Source: Pirellulales bacterium
GTDB lineage: Bacteria > Planctomycetota > Planctomycetia > Pirellulales > JACPPG01
Direction of reading: 5' to 3'
Length of the DNA stretch: 49,742 nucleotides
Assembly (NCBI GenBank): GCA_036490175.1
Contig: DASXEJ010000332.1
Coordinates: 1-49,742 of the forward strand
The translations under genes and the position numbers were made by a program. Numbering within the stretch: the first letter of the stretch is position 1; every line of letters starts with the position of its first letter. Below are positions 1 to 8,785 of the stretch, one piece after another. The notes beneath the pieces are model-generated. The model worked only from the letters and a program-made list of their open reading frames with translations. It made no database searches and had not been told where the DNA came from.

Positions 1-171
1 TGGCAGAATTGCAAAGATACGGATTCCACACCCACCTCGATCGGCCATAGTTATGTGGATATTGCCGTGCGGGCGGATCAAAAATCGCCAATTCACTTCA
101 CGTTCTACTGGCCAGACACATTACGCTGGGAAGGCCAGGACTACGTGGTCGCCGTCACGCACACGGATTGA
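1..171 (+). CDS. C-terminal fragment, possibly of a glucoamylase-like glycoside hydrolase
   Basis: The window opens inside a gene. Frame 1 is open from base 1 to a TGA at 169-171 and encodes 56 residues. The tail contains FTFYWPDTLRWEGQDYVVAV, which looks like the last beta strands of a beta-sandwich. From memory, an aromatic FTFYWP followed by RWEG-D is typical of the C-terminal end of GH15 glucoamylase/glucodextranase-type enzymes. The catalytic part lies outside the window, so the enzyme class is only a suggestion. It converges with the minus-strand gene that ends at 314, and strong GC hairpins lie between the two. Confidence 0.5.
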   Translation, partial: WQNCKDTDSTPTSIGHSYVDIAVRADQKSPIHFTFYWPDTLRWEGQDYVVAVTHTD

Positions 172-201
172 GCGCGAACGCACGCCTTCGCTACTCAAAA
201 T

Positions 202-256
202 CCCCCTCCCTGACGGGGAGGGGGTCGGGAGAGGGGTCAACCGCACAGCACCCCTC
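202..256. repeat. tandem GC-rich hairpins between convergent genes (REP-like / terminator)
   Basis: Two adjacent inverted repeats are visible. Bases 202-210 pair perfectly with 216-224 (9 bp, 5-nt loop), and 231-237 pair with 250-256 (7 bp, 12-nt loop). They sit between the stop at 171 and the converging gene end at 314, where a bidirectional terminator would be expected. The CCCCTCCC-type composition recurs at 1607-1626. There is no U-tract, so termination would have to rely on the hairpins alone. Confidence 0.5.
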
Positions 257-313
257 CCCCCTTGGGAGAAGATGGTAACCGTCCACCGTTCGTGGTTCGC
301 ACGCTCGGTGCGG

Positions 314-1468
314 CTATTGCGAGAAACCAATGGACGATTCTTGCGCCAAGCGCGCTGTCGCCCCGTAATGCAGTGACACGGTGACGGTCTTTTCCTGCCA
401 ACTGACCGACGGGTGCAAGGCCAAGGCGTTTTGCCCGTTCTTGGCCGTGGTCGCAAGGGCACCGCTCTCAGCCGGACGCAGCAGGTGCATGCCCGCCAAC
501 AGTCGATTCACGTTCAGCGGCTCGCGTGGCAATCGTAATACGAGGGCCGGGGGCGGTTTAATCGCCGTGACCTGGTACTCGGCATAATGTTCCAAGGTGT
601 CTCGACCCCGCGAGACGCACAGGCAGTCCGCTTCGCTGTGAAAACGAACCTTGTGCCACCGTGCCCGTTGCTCGTCGGTGGCAGCCGCCAGATGTTCGGC
701 AAGCGCGTGGTTCATGGCTTGGGCCAACGCTTCGACCTCGCGATCGACGGCCACTTGCATGGCCGCCGCCACGTGAGCCGAACACTCGGCTTCGGCCGCT
801 TGCTGACTTTCTTGCACGCGTCGCCGCGCAATTCGTTCCGTCAAGCGGCCGATCAGGCGCGGTTGCTGGGCCGAGACTCCCTTGCTGACAAGCGTCGTCG
901 TCGCCCGGCATTTGGCCCCTTGAGTGGTCATGCCCGTATGATCTAGGAACAGTTGTTTGGTGATAACGAATCGCGTGGTGGCGTCACTATCGAGCCGCAC
1001 GCCGTGCGTGCTTCCAGAGCCGATCATGCGGGCCGTTCCTTCGATGCGCATCTCGAGCGCTCCGCGATCGGCGTTGGCCACGGGCGCGATTTGCAGAACG
1101 CCATCAACATGAGCCTGACCTTGGACGGGCACTTCGAGCAGCACATCGCGAAACGGTCCCTTGACGGAAAGTTTCGAGGAACGCCCGCAGGCCAGCACCT
1201 GGCTCGACATCCGGCAGTCGAAGTCATCCAAGCAATCGGCCAGCGTTAGCAAGTTAGTCGTGCGCTTGTGGAACCGGGCGGGAGCACCGGGGTCGCTGTA
1301 GTGAATTCCCAGTTCCATTGAGCCGGCCGATCGGCTGGGCCGCGCGGCATTTTGATTTGTCACAGCGGACTTGCGCACCGCGTCTTCTGCCTGCGCGATT
1401 TCTGGTAGCCAAGCGGCGTCACCCACAATGAGCAGAATTACAAATCCGATCTCACGAACCAGCAGCAT
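314..1468 (-). CDS. exported protein of unknown function (planctomycete type)
   Basis: This gene encodes 384 residues. I chose the ATG at 1468 because it begins a clear signal peptide: MLLVREIGFVILLIVG, then an AEA-like end around residue 28. The open frame further upstream reads through a GC repeat and looks non-coding. The mature protein has no domain I can name. Its middle (about 60-200) is rich in short strands and mentions of V, L and G, suggesting beta structure. A central Arg/Ala/Glu-rich stretch (about 230-290, including RLTERIARRRVQESQQ) is probably helical or a coiled coil. It ends near SIGFSQ. Four cysteines lie in the first third of the mature chain (for example CLDDFDC), which could form disulfides outside the cytoplasm. 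It stands alone: the next minus-strand gene upstream ends 570 bases away. Function unknown. Confidence 0.7.
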   Translation of the reverse strand: MLLVREIGFVILLIVGDAAWLPEIAQAEDAVRKSAVTNQNAARPSRSAGSMELGIHYSDPGAPARFHKRTTNLLTLADCLDDFDCRMSSQVLACGRSSKLSVKGPFRDVLLEVPVQGQAHVDGVLQIAPVANADRGALEMRIEGTARMIGSGSTHGVRLDSDATTRFVITKQLFLDHTGMTTQGAKCRATTTLVSKGVSAQQPRLIGRLTERIARRRVQESQQAAEAECSAHVAAAMQVAVDREVEALAQAMNHALAEHLAAATDEQRARWHKVRFHSEADCLCVSRGRDTLEHYAEYQVTAIKPPPALVLRLPREPLNVNRLLAGMHLLRPAESGALATTAKNGQNALALHPSVSWQEKTVTVSLHYGATARLAQESSIGFSQ

Positions 1469-1606
1469 TCCCTGCCGCGACTGCGGACGAACGGCTCGTG
1501 AGGATGCGTAGCAATGATCAGTTACCCGGCAGAACATAGGACGCCTCGGTTTCTCTTCGGCGCTTGGACAATCATTTGCCTTCGCGCTACTGCGATAGGA
1601 ACTAAA

Positions 1607-1626
1607 TGCCCCCTCTCCAAGGGGCA
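1607..1626 (-). terminator. GC hairpin, possible terminator
   Basis: TGCCCC (1607-1612) pairs with GGGGCA (1621-1626) around an 8-nt loop. Read on the minus strand the hairpin is followed by TTTAGTT; read on the plus strand it is followed by a T-rich stretch from 1630. It could therefore work in either direction. Its loop sequence resembles the GC repeats at 202-256. Confidence 0.35.
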
Positions 1627-1882
1627 AACTGTTTTTGTTTTCGTGACGTCTGCTGAGTTTCGACAGATGATGTTTTTTGAACAAACGAGTCGGCAGACGT
1701 ATTACGCAAACGCAATGCCGTAGCGCGCAGCACAAACCGGCAGCCGCGTGACAAGTTGAAGACTTTAACGGAGTTCCGAGATAAGAATGGCGCGAACGCG
1801 CTTGCCTCTTTCCACACTATTTAGCGCGGCGGTCGGTGCATAGACCACAGTTGCGCTTTTTGCAGCCAGTCGCCAGCGGAAG

Positions 1883-1906
1883 TGCTCGTGCGGTTATTCA
1901 CGAGCA
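1883..1906 (-). terminator. perfect 8-bp hairpin downstream of the cytochrome-WD40 gene
   Basis: TGCTCGTG (1883-1890) pairs exactly with CACGAGCA (1899-1906), with an 8-nt loop. A further GCTCGTG copy follows at 1911-1917. It lies about 130 bases beyond the stop codon of the minus-strand gene ending at 2039. No U-tract follows, so the terminator role is inferred. Confidence 0.35.
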
Positions 1907-2038
1907 TTTGGCTCGTGCAATCTTTCACGAAGTTGCACGCGCGACCGGAACGCAGATTTAGTTGCCGCAGCCCGGCATAGCGTCACATGGCGCGGGCGCG
2001 ATGGCATGCCCCTTGGGCAACGCACGAGAGTGTGCCGA

Positions 2039-3466
2039 TTACTTTGCGGCGGCCTGGGCCGCGGCGGGTGGGGCGGGCGCGGCAAGCCCGGGCGCTGCCC
2101 TGAACGAGGTTACGAGGGCACCGTCGGCGGTGTTCCAGACGCGCACCTCGCCATCGAAGCTACCGGTCGCCAGCCGTTTTGAGCCGTCGTGATAGGCCAT
2201 CGAATAGACCCAGTCGGCATGCCCCTCGTAGTTGCGGACCGGCTTGCGCTCGGCCGCTTCGAATTGCCGGGCCGTCTTGTCGGCCGAACAGCAAAAGATC
2301 TGACCCGCCTGGACGACGATATCATAGACTTCCTGTCCAAAGCCGGCGATCTCGCCGATCTTGGCCGCGTCGGCCGGTTTCCACACGTGTACCTTTTTGT
2401 CACGCCCAGTCGATAGCACCTGGGTTGAATCGGCGTTGAAGGCCACGCCAAACACTTGTTCGCCATGCCCAGGATAGGTGACCAACGACTCGCCGGTTGC
2501 GGCGTCGAACATTTTGGACGTTTTGTCGCGGCTGGCCGAGGCGATTCGGGTGCCGTCGTGATTCCAGGCAATTGCCATTACCCAGTCGGCATGGTCCTCG
2601 ATCACCCGTTCTTCTTTGCCGCTGGCGACGTCGTACAGGCGGATCGAGCGGTCGGCTCCGCAGGCTGCCAACCGATTGCCGGCCGGGTTGAACGCCACGC
2701 CCCAGGCCACATCCGGCATCGATCCCAGGTTGCGCACCACGGTCCCTTGGGCCGGGTCGTACAGCGTGACTTCGCCCGATTGGCCGGGCGTGCCGCCCGC
2801 GGCCGCTAGCAATGTGCCGTCCGGGTTGTAGGCCAATCCCAACACCCGCTGCGGCACGTTCTTGATGCGCCGCACGAGGGAGCCATTCGTGGGATTCCAG
2901 ATTGTGATCTCGTTATAGCCGCTGGCGGCCAACTCCTGGCCGTTGGGGCTAAAGGCCAGCGCCGTCACCGGAACCGCGACACGATAGCTCTCCGGAGCGT
3001 CCGGATGAGGCAGCCGCGGAACGATCGATGCCAGGGGTGCCTTCGGGTCGGGGGCGTCGAATTTTGCCCCTTCTTCGATCCAGCGCTTGATCGTCGCGAT
3101 TTGTTCAGGCGACAGCGGGTCGCCGTCCTTGGGCATTCGTTCGTCCTTGTCGGTCGAAGAGATCAACCGCAACAGCTCGCTCTCGTCGGCCTTGCCGGGC
3201 GTGACCGCGGCCGAGGTGCTGGCCCCCGGCTTGAGCAACGATTCAAACGTCGTCAGCTGGTAGTCACCTTTGGGGTCGGCCGCTCCGTGGCAGGCCAGGC
3301 ACTTTTGCACCAGGACCGACGCCACGTCCTTCGAGAACACCACCGGCGCCGCAGCCGGCGCGGGTTCGTCGGCCTGCACGGCGTTACACAGCAACGTGCC
3401 GCACAAAATTGCGCCAAGAATTGCTAGACAGCCGGCCGGCAGATGGGAAAAACCGCTCGTAAGCAT
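2039..3466 (-). CDS. exported PSCyt-type cytochrome c fused to WD40 repeats
   Basis: This gene encodes 475 residues. The ATG at 3466 follows a GAGAGG ribosome-binding site and starts a signal peptide (about 1-31, ending NAVQA before DEP). A planctomycete cytochrome c domain follows, with the heme motif CLACH at 55-59 and a likely distal methionine in DERMPKDGDPL. About seven WD40-type blades then run from roughly residue 145 to 455, ending in signatures such as EITIWNP, SIRLYDV, KVHVWKP and EVRVWNT. An Ala/Pro-rich tail ends the chain. The layout suggests a periplasmic electron carrier or heme sensor on a beta-propeller scaffold. It lies 86 bases downstream of the DUF1549/DUF1553 gene on the same strand, a very common planctomycete pairing. 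Partner and substrate are unknown. Confidence 0.92.
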   Translation of the reverse strand: MLTSGFSHLPAGCLAILGAILCGTLLCNAVQADEPAPAAAPVVFSKDVASVLVQKCLACHGAADPKGDYQLTTFESLLKPGASTSAAVTPGKADESELLRLISSTDKDERMPKDGDPLSPEQIATIKRWIEEGAKFDAPDPKAPLASIVPRLPHPDAPESYRVAVPVTALAFSPNGQELAASGYNEITIWNPTNGSLVRRIKNVPQRVLGLAYNPDGTLLAAAGGTPGQSGEVTLYDPAQGTVVRNLGSMPDVAWGVAFNPAGNRLAACGADRSIRLYDVASGKEERVIEDHADWVMAIAWNHDGTRIASASRDKTSKMFDAATGESLVTYPGHGEQVFGVAFNADSTQVLSTGRDKKVHVWKPADAAKIGEIAGFGQEVYDIVVQAGQIFCCSADKTARQFEAAERKPVRNYEGHADWVYSMAYHDGSKRLATGSFDGEVRVWNTADGALVTSFRAAPGLAAPAPPAAAQAAAK

Positions 3467-3552
3467 ACGTCGAACCTCTCGCCTATGCACCGCGGCGGCC
3501 GGGGCAAAATCCGAATTGCGTCCCGGCTGGAAATAACCGCCTGCCGCCCCTA

Positions 3553-6045
3553 TTAGTGTTGAAACAAGAACTCGTTGGCGTTCAGCAGCGCCCAGCAGAC
3601 ATCCTCTAGCCCGCGCATACGGTCTCCGCTGGCGGTGATATGCTTGCTGGCGGCTCCTAACTCGGCCTCGCTCGGCGGACGCGAGAGCGCGGCCAAATAC
3701 AGCTCGCCCACCACGTCGTTGTCGCTCTTGCCACCGGTAACGAGCGTGCGCAACCGGTTCTTCTCGTCGCGAACCTTGGAGTGCACCAGCGGGCCGTTGA
3801 TCATCTGCAATGCCTGCGACAGATTCGAATCGCTGGAACGCTCGCACTGGCAGGCCGTCTCGCGGGCTGGCTGGCCAAAGACCTTTAGGAAGTAGTTATC
3901 CACGTCTGGGCTGGGCAGCTGCGTGGCCCGGGTCCCCTCCGGCAAGCCGGCGAATTTTTCGGCCACGCCGGTCACCCGGCAGATCGCGTCGAGCAACTGC
4001 TCGGCACTCAGCAGGCGCGTGGTGGCGTGCGAAAAATACTTGGTGTCCATCCGGTTGAAATCATTCTTGCGCGAGCTGAGCTGATACGTGCGGCTGTTGA
4101 GGATCGTCCGCATGGTGTGCTTGCGATCGAATCCGTGCTGCACAAAATCCTTGGCCAGATGATCCAACAGCGCCGCGCTCGACGGCGGATTCGAATCGCG
4201 GAAATCGTCCACCGGCTCGACCACGCCACGCCCCAGCAAGTGGCCCCACATGCGGTTGACTTCCACCTTGGCAAAGAACGGATTGTCCGGCGCCGTCAGC
4301 CAGCGTGCGAAGGACTCGCGGCGATCTTCATCACCCGGCACGTCGGCGTCCCCCTTCAGGGGGAGCCAGGGCTTCATCTGTTTGCCAGTGCGCGGCTGGG
4401 TCACTTCGCCGCTGCGCGAAACCCACACTATTTGCTCTTCGGCCGTCATGCCCGGCTTCTTCTGAATGCGATTGAAGAAGGCGCCAATGCCGTAATAGTT
4501 GTCTTGCGTCCAGCGCTCGAACGGATGGTTGTGGCACTTGGCGCACTGAATGCGAATGCCCAAGAACAACTGCGACGTCGTCTCGGTGCAATCGTTGGTG
4601 TCGGCCGCCGTGCGAAAGAAATTGGCCGCCGGATTGGCATACGTGCTGCCATCGGCCAGCAGCAGCGTCTGGGCAAACTTGTCGGCCGGCATGTTGTCAC
4701 GCAGGGCCGCCACCAACCAGCGATGGAACTTGTGTACGCCCGACGGCGTGACCTTGTTGCCGCGCAGCCGCAGCAGGTCGGCCCATTTCATCGCCCAGAA
4801 GTCCGCATACTCGGGCCGTTCAAGCAGGGCGTCGACCAGCTTGGCCCGCTTGTCGGCCGACTGGTCGGCTAGATAGGCTTGTGCCTCGGCCACGCTGGGC
4901 AACTCGCCGATCACGTCCAGATAAACGCGTCGCACGAATTCTTCGTCGTTGCACACTTCCGAGGGCAAAATCTGCAATTGCCGCAACTTCTCGAACACAT
5001 CGTGATCGACGAAGTTGTTCTCGGCCGGATCGTTCCACTTGAACCCTTCGATGTCTTTCAGGAACACGAGCGAGGCGGTTTCCATTTTTTCCAGGTACCG
5101 CACCAGGATCGCGCTCTCGCCACGATCCAGTCCCACGACCAGGCCGTTGTTGTCGACCGTGGCCACACTCTCGTCCGAGCTGGAATAGCAGGCGATGTTG
5201 GTAATGTCGCGCACGCTGCCGTCCGAGAAGTTAGCGAGCACCAGCATTTGCTGTGTGTGCGCCGGACGGCGCAGCACTCGCTGCCGCGGATAGACCTCGA
5301 CTTTGACACATTGGGGTGCGTCGGCCGGATCGGCCTGGCAACCCTGCGCGATCCAATCGTGCAGCAACTCGTAGCTGGGGTCAGTCTTCTTCAAGCGGCG
5401 ACCGCCGCCGTGCGCGATCTCCATTAGCGGCTTGCGCAACAGCAAGCTGGAGTCTGGTTCGTAGACGTTGGTACGGCGATTGAAAGCCTCGCGTACCAGG
5501 GTCTCGGTATCGACGACCGGATCGTAGGCCCGCAACGACAGGCGGAAGCCCCCCTTGCCGCTGGGGGAACCGTGGCAGGCTCCCATGTTGCAGCCTTGCT
5601 TCGAGAGTGCGACCAGCGTGCCATATTGAAAGGACACGTTCTCCGGCTTGCCGAAGTTGCTCACCTCGACGGCGACTTTGGCCGTCTGGCCACCGACGGT
5701 GACCGCGATCTCGGCTTTGCCGTCGCCCACCGGCACAGCCACGCCTTGCTCGACACGGACGACCTGCTCATTGTTCGAGGCGAATTGCGCGGCCCGGGTC
5801 AGATCTTGGACTTCTCCGCCGGCATAAAAGCCACTGACCAGGATGTGCATCCGGCGCTGCGGCGTCAGCAACTGAATCGAGGCCGGCTGCACTTCGATCC
5901 GTTCGGGCGTGCCCACCACGATCGGGGCGAGCTGCACGTCGCCAGCCTGTGGTTCGGCCACGGCGCCGCGAGTACACGCCAGCACTACAGCCACCAGCGC
6001 CGCGCAACGCATCGCCTGGATCGAGAGCTTGTTTATGTGCCGCAT
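3553..6045 (-). CDS. DUF1549/DUF1553 exported protein with Ig-like (BIG2) domains
   Basis: This gene encodes 830 residues. The ATG at 6045 is set by an AAGGAG site five bases upstream and starts a signal peptide (1-30, ending GAVA). Domains in order: a BIG2-type Ig-like domain (about 48-135); a PSCyt-like region with CNMGACHG at 152-159, where the two cysteines are four residues apart; a second Ig-like domain (about 247-330); DUF1549 (about 338-560), containing a classical CAKCH heme motif at 501-505; and DUF1553 (about 590-815), ending in the usual NANEFLFQH tail. Proteins of this class are exported and very numerous in planctomycetes; no member has a firmly established reaction that I can cite. 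It sits in a minus-strand block with the DUF1501 and cytochrome-WD40 genes. It is typical in length and not broken. Confidence 0.93.
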   Translation of the reverse strand: MRHINKLSIQAMRCAALVAVVLACTRGAVAEPQAGDVQLAPIVVGTPERIEVQPASIQLLTPQRRMHILVSGFYAGGEVQDLTRAAQFASNNEQVVRVEQGVAVPVGDGKAEIAVTVGGQTAKVAVEVSNFGKPENVSFQYGTLVALSKQGCNMGACHGSPSGKGGFRLSLRAYDPVVDTETLVREAFNRRTNVYEPDSSLLLRKPLMEIAHGGGRRLKKTDPSYELLHDWIAQGCQADPADAPQCVKVEVYPRQRVLRRPAHTQQMLVLANFSDGSVRDITNIACYSSSDESVATVDNNGLVVGLDRGESAILVRYLEKMETASLVFLKDIEGFKWNDPAENNFVDHDVFEKLRQLQILPSEVCNDEEFVRRVYLDVIGELPSVAEAQAYLADQSADKRAKLVDALLERPEYADFWAMKWADLLRLRGNKVTPSGVHKFHRWLVAALRDNMPADKFAQTLLLADGSTYANPAANFFRTAADTNDCTETTSQLFLGIRIQCAKCHNHPFERWTQDNYYGIGAFFNRIQKKPGMTAEEQIVWVSRSGEVTQPRTGKQMKPWLPLKGDADVPGDEDRRESFARWLTAPDNPFFAKVEVNRMWGHLLGRGVVEPVDDFRDSNPPSSAALLDHLAKDFVQHGFDRKHTMRTILNSRTYQLSSRKNDFNRMDTKYFSHATTRLLSAEQLLDAICRVTGVAEKFAGLPEGTRATQLPSPDVDNYFLKVFGQPARETACQCERSSDSNLSQALQMINGPLVHSKVRDEKNRLRTLVTGGKSDNDVVGELYLAALSRPPSEAELGAASKHITASGDRMRGLEDVCWALLNANEFLFQH

Positions 6046-6180
6046 CGCATCTCCTTCGCTTTGCTGCTGCGGGTCACCTTGCCGAGCAAGAGTTCCCCGC
6101 GCGACGACTTTCTGTTCTTCAAATGTTCGACATTCGCACGCGTCGCCACCCAAAGGGGCGTTGGCGCCCGTAGCGTGCCC

Positions 6181-8520
6181 TTACGGCCGGGTGATCTCCA
6201 GTGTCACCGGATCACTCTCCAAGCTGATCGCACGATCTTTGACTTTGGTCGTGGCCGTTAGCGCGAGCGCTGCTTTGCCGGCGTAGGCGTCGGCCGCGGC
6301 TGCGAGTTCCAACGCCACGTCGTTTTGTCCTTCCGGCACCGTCACTTCGGCCGGACCCGTTATGCCTGGTGGCAGCGAGCGAAAGCGAATCGTGACCGGG
6401 CCATTGGCGTCGCCAAAACGGGTCAGCTTCACGCCGATCGTCTGCTTTCCTCCCGCGGCTAACGGGCCGGCGGGAGTAGCTGCCAGCTGAATCGGCTTTA
6501 CCACGCGTAGCACCAGGTTCTCGATCGCGGCCCGCTGCGGCTGATTTTGGAACGTTGCCGCCGCGGTCACGCGGAACGGATAGTCTCCCTCGGCCATCGC
6601 CAGCGGACCCGATAGTTCGATCGTGGCGTCAGGCTTCCCTTTTTCGATCGCCGCGGCCTTGGCCGTCACGCCGGGCGGAAGCCCCTCGACGGCCAGGTCG
6701 ATCTTGTCGTCGAACTTGTTCAATCGGTTGGCCGCCACCTTGAAACTATTGGTGGCGACAATTTGCGGCAGCGGCACCGTCGTAGCCGGGGCCGAGATCT
6801 GAAAGAATTCGGCAAACACCGGACCAACCCCCAGCCCGATCAAGCCGTCCAAATTCGCAGGTGGATAGGCCCAACCGTTGAAGGCCGCCTTCAGCGGAAC
6901 GAGCGTCGAGGCCACGGTGCGGAAATCGGCCTCGCCGATCTTCGCCTGGCCGGCGATGCGGATATTGGCGCACAACCCCGGCTCGAGCGACGCCGGCAAC
7001 GTTACCCGCAACACCGTATCTTTGCCCCCTTCGGCAATCGTGTTACCGGCCAAGGTCAGCCCCTCCGGGGCGCCTTGCACAGAGAGAGTGATGGGGCCGT
7101 TGTAGTCGCGCCGGGCACAGGTCACCTTAGCCACGAACACGCCCGCCTTGGGCGCTTCGAGCTTTTCGGCTTCTACGGCCAAGGCAAACCCAGCCCGATA
7201 AGGCTCCGCCTCGATGCGATAGACATACTCAGGTCCGCCGCGCCGCAGCAGGTCTTCGACCAGCAGTCGATATACGCCATCGGCCGGGGCGGTGAAATCC
7301 AGCACGCCTTCATCCCCGGCGGTGTCCTCGGCTTCGGCCACCTGGCCGCCGTCGGCCTTGAGCATCCGCAGGTACAAGTCGCTCGGCGAACCGAGGCTGC
7401 GTGTCTTGCCGGTGAAGATCCAACGCTGACCCTGCTTGGCCTCGAACTGGTAATAGTCGCGGTCCTTCGGCACGTCGAAACGGCCATTCAGCGCTGATGG
7501 CAAAACCAGCGGCGCCGCGGTCTCGGGTGTGTCGTTCGGTTCAAACTCGATCTGCTCGGTCAATCCATCGGTGGCCAGGTTGACCATCGCCGAGCCTTGT
7601 CCGCGCGGAAACCGTGCGGCAATGGCCAATCGATCGGCCGAACCATCACTCGGTATCGGCACGGTGAACGAGGGCAGCTCCTCGGTCGAATATCCGGCCA
7701 GTTCGACCTTGGCTCCGCTCCCGCGTCGTCCGCCCAACGGGTATGCAGTCACCGACAGCGGGAAGTTCCCCAATCGCAACCGATAGCGGTGCGTTCCGCC
7801 CCCTTGGTACCGGATGTCGCGCAGCTCGAAGTAATAGGTTCCCGCCGCTGGCAGCGTGTAAGCCAACCGGCAGTCGGCCCCAATGCCGGGGGCATCGTCG
7901 CTATACGCCAGCTCGCGCCCGCTCGCGTCCAATAGCCGCAGGACTGGGTCCAACGGATAGCCCAAACGTCGGGCCACGACCTCGGCCGTCACCCGCTGCC
8001 CAGCCACGCCTTGGAACTTGTAGTAGTCGAAGCTTTCGGCCTCGCACGCGCCGTCGACCGCGCTGGGCAGTGCGAGTTCCTGCGCCGTGGCGATGGTTTT
8101 ATTGCTGCTGTTGTCCAAAGCGCTCGGCAGGTCGTCGACCATTACCAATCGCACGTTCGAGATTCCTTGGCCGGTGGCCAGCCGCAGCCCGTAAATGCCG
8201 ACAGGCACCGTCGGGGGAACAGTAACCCGATAGCTGACCTGGCCGGCTTCGGTGCCATTCTTTTCCAAGGCCGGGGTCAAAGCTGCTTCGGTGGGCATGC
8301 TCCACCACACGCCCGTCGGCGCTGCCAATCCTCCGCCGTAGAAGACCACGTCAGTCGGTTGCCCCGAGATCAAAGCGGCCGGGATCGTGTGGCTGATCGA
8401 AGGAGATTGAGCAATCGCCCGGGTCCCCATCACGCCCCAGGAAATGGCAACAAATGCCAGCGCAACGACTGCCAGCAGTCGCGCACGCACTACGCTCGCG
8501 ATGGATCGAAACGCGCTCAT
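6181..8520 (-). CDS. exported protein with two PPC (pre-peptidase C-terminal) domains
   Basis: This gene encodes 779 residues. The ATG at 8520 begins a signal peptide (hydrophobic from about 13 to 31, ending RAIAQS); no good ribosome-binding site precedes it. A TTG four codons upstream is the only nearby alternative. An N-terminal beta domain (about 40-130) is followed by a PPC domain (about 145-255, with FDYYKFQGVAGQRVTAEV) and a second one (about 335-440, with RDYYQFEAKQGQRW). The rest looks like several Ig-like beta sandwiches. There is no peptidase or other catalytic domain, so this is a binding or structural protein. It lies 135 bases upstream of the DUF1549/DUF1553 gene on the same strand. 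Similar PPC proteins commonly accompany DUF1501/DUF1549 genes in planctomycetes. Confidence 0.85.
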   Translation of the reverse strand: MSAFRSIASVVRARLLAVVALAFVAISWGVMGTRAIAQSPSISHTIPAALISGQPTDVVFYGGGLAAPTGVWWSMPTEAALTPALEKNGTEAGQVSYRVTVPPTVPVGIYGLRLATGQGISNVRLVMVDDLPSALDNSSNKTIATAQELALPSAVDGACEAESFDYYKFQGVAGQRVTAEVVARRLGYPLDPVLRLLDASGRELAYSDDAPGIGADCRLAYTLPAAGTYYFELRDIRYQGGGTHRYRLRLGNFPLSVTAYPLGGRRGSGAKVELAGYSTEELPSFTVPIPSDGSADRLAIAARFPRGQGSAMVNLATDGLTEQIEFEPNDTPETAAPLVLPSALNGRFDVPKDRDYYQFEAKQGQRWIFTGKTRSLGSPSDLYLRMLKADGGQVAEAEDTAGDEGVLDFTAPADGVYRLLVEDLLRRGGPEYVYRIEAEPYRAGFALAVEAEKLEAPKAGVFVAKVTCARRDYNGPITLSVQGAPEGLTLAGNTIAEGGKDTVLRVTLPASLEPGLCANIRIAGQAKIGEADFRTVASTLVPLKAAFNGWAYPPANLDGLIGLGVGPVFAEFFQISAPATTVPLPQIVATNSFKVAANRLNKFDDKIDLAVEGLPPGVTAKAAAIEKGKPDATIELSGPLAMAEGDYPFRVTAAATFQNQPQRAAIENLVLRVVKPIQLAATPAGPLAAGGKQTIGVKLTRFGDANGPVTIRFRSLPPGITGPAEVTVPEGQNDVALELAAAADAYAGKAALALTATTKVKDRAISLESDPVTLEITRP

Positions 8521-8734
8521 GTGAGAAACCAACTAGGGCCTAATGTGATCGCACTGTCAGGGCGATCGCAGGTCAGCACGGCAGGACAATTCAGGCGGGT
8601 TCGTTCGCACCGTGGTCAGCCCAATGCGTTGCACGCATTAAAACTACGGCACCAAATTCGTCGTCGCGGTAGGATTGCTGGTCGTGGTCGGAAGGCGCTT
8701 TTTTTCCCCCTCGCGGCACCCTCACTTCCCATGA

Positions 8735-8763
8735 CCTTAAACCGCCGCGCCGGGGGTTGTCAA
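8735..8763 (-). promoter_or_regulatory. possible promoter for the PPC-DUF1549-cytochrome genes
   Basis: On the minus strand an exact TTGACA lies at 8758-8763, inside the 265-base gap between the DUF1501 stop (8786) and the PPC-protein start (8520). Only a weak -10 match (TAAGGT, 18-base spacing) follows. If real, the downstream three genes could be transcribed separately from the DUF1501 gene. Confidence 0.22.
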
Positions 8764-8785
8764 ACAATTACCTGTATTTATGCGT

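Larger units (their letters stand above)
1469..2038. other. gene-free interval with two hairpins
   Basis: No convincing gene is present in these 570 bases. Three structures lie downstream of the cytochrome-WD40 gene as read on the minus strand. The first is a small TGCCC/GGGCA hairpin at 2007-2019. The second is a perfect 8-bp hairpin at 1883-1906. The third is a TGCCCC/GGGGCA hairpin at 1607-1626. The remainder should hold the promoter of the exported protein that starts at 1468, but I see no consensus boxes. Confidence 0.5.
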
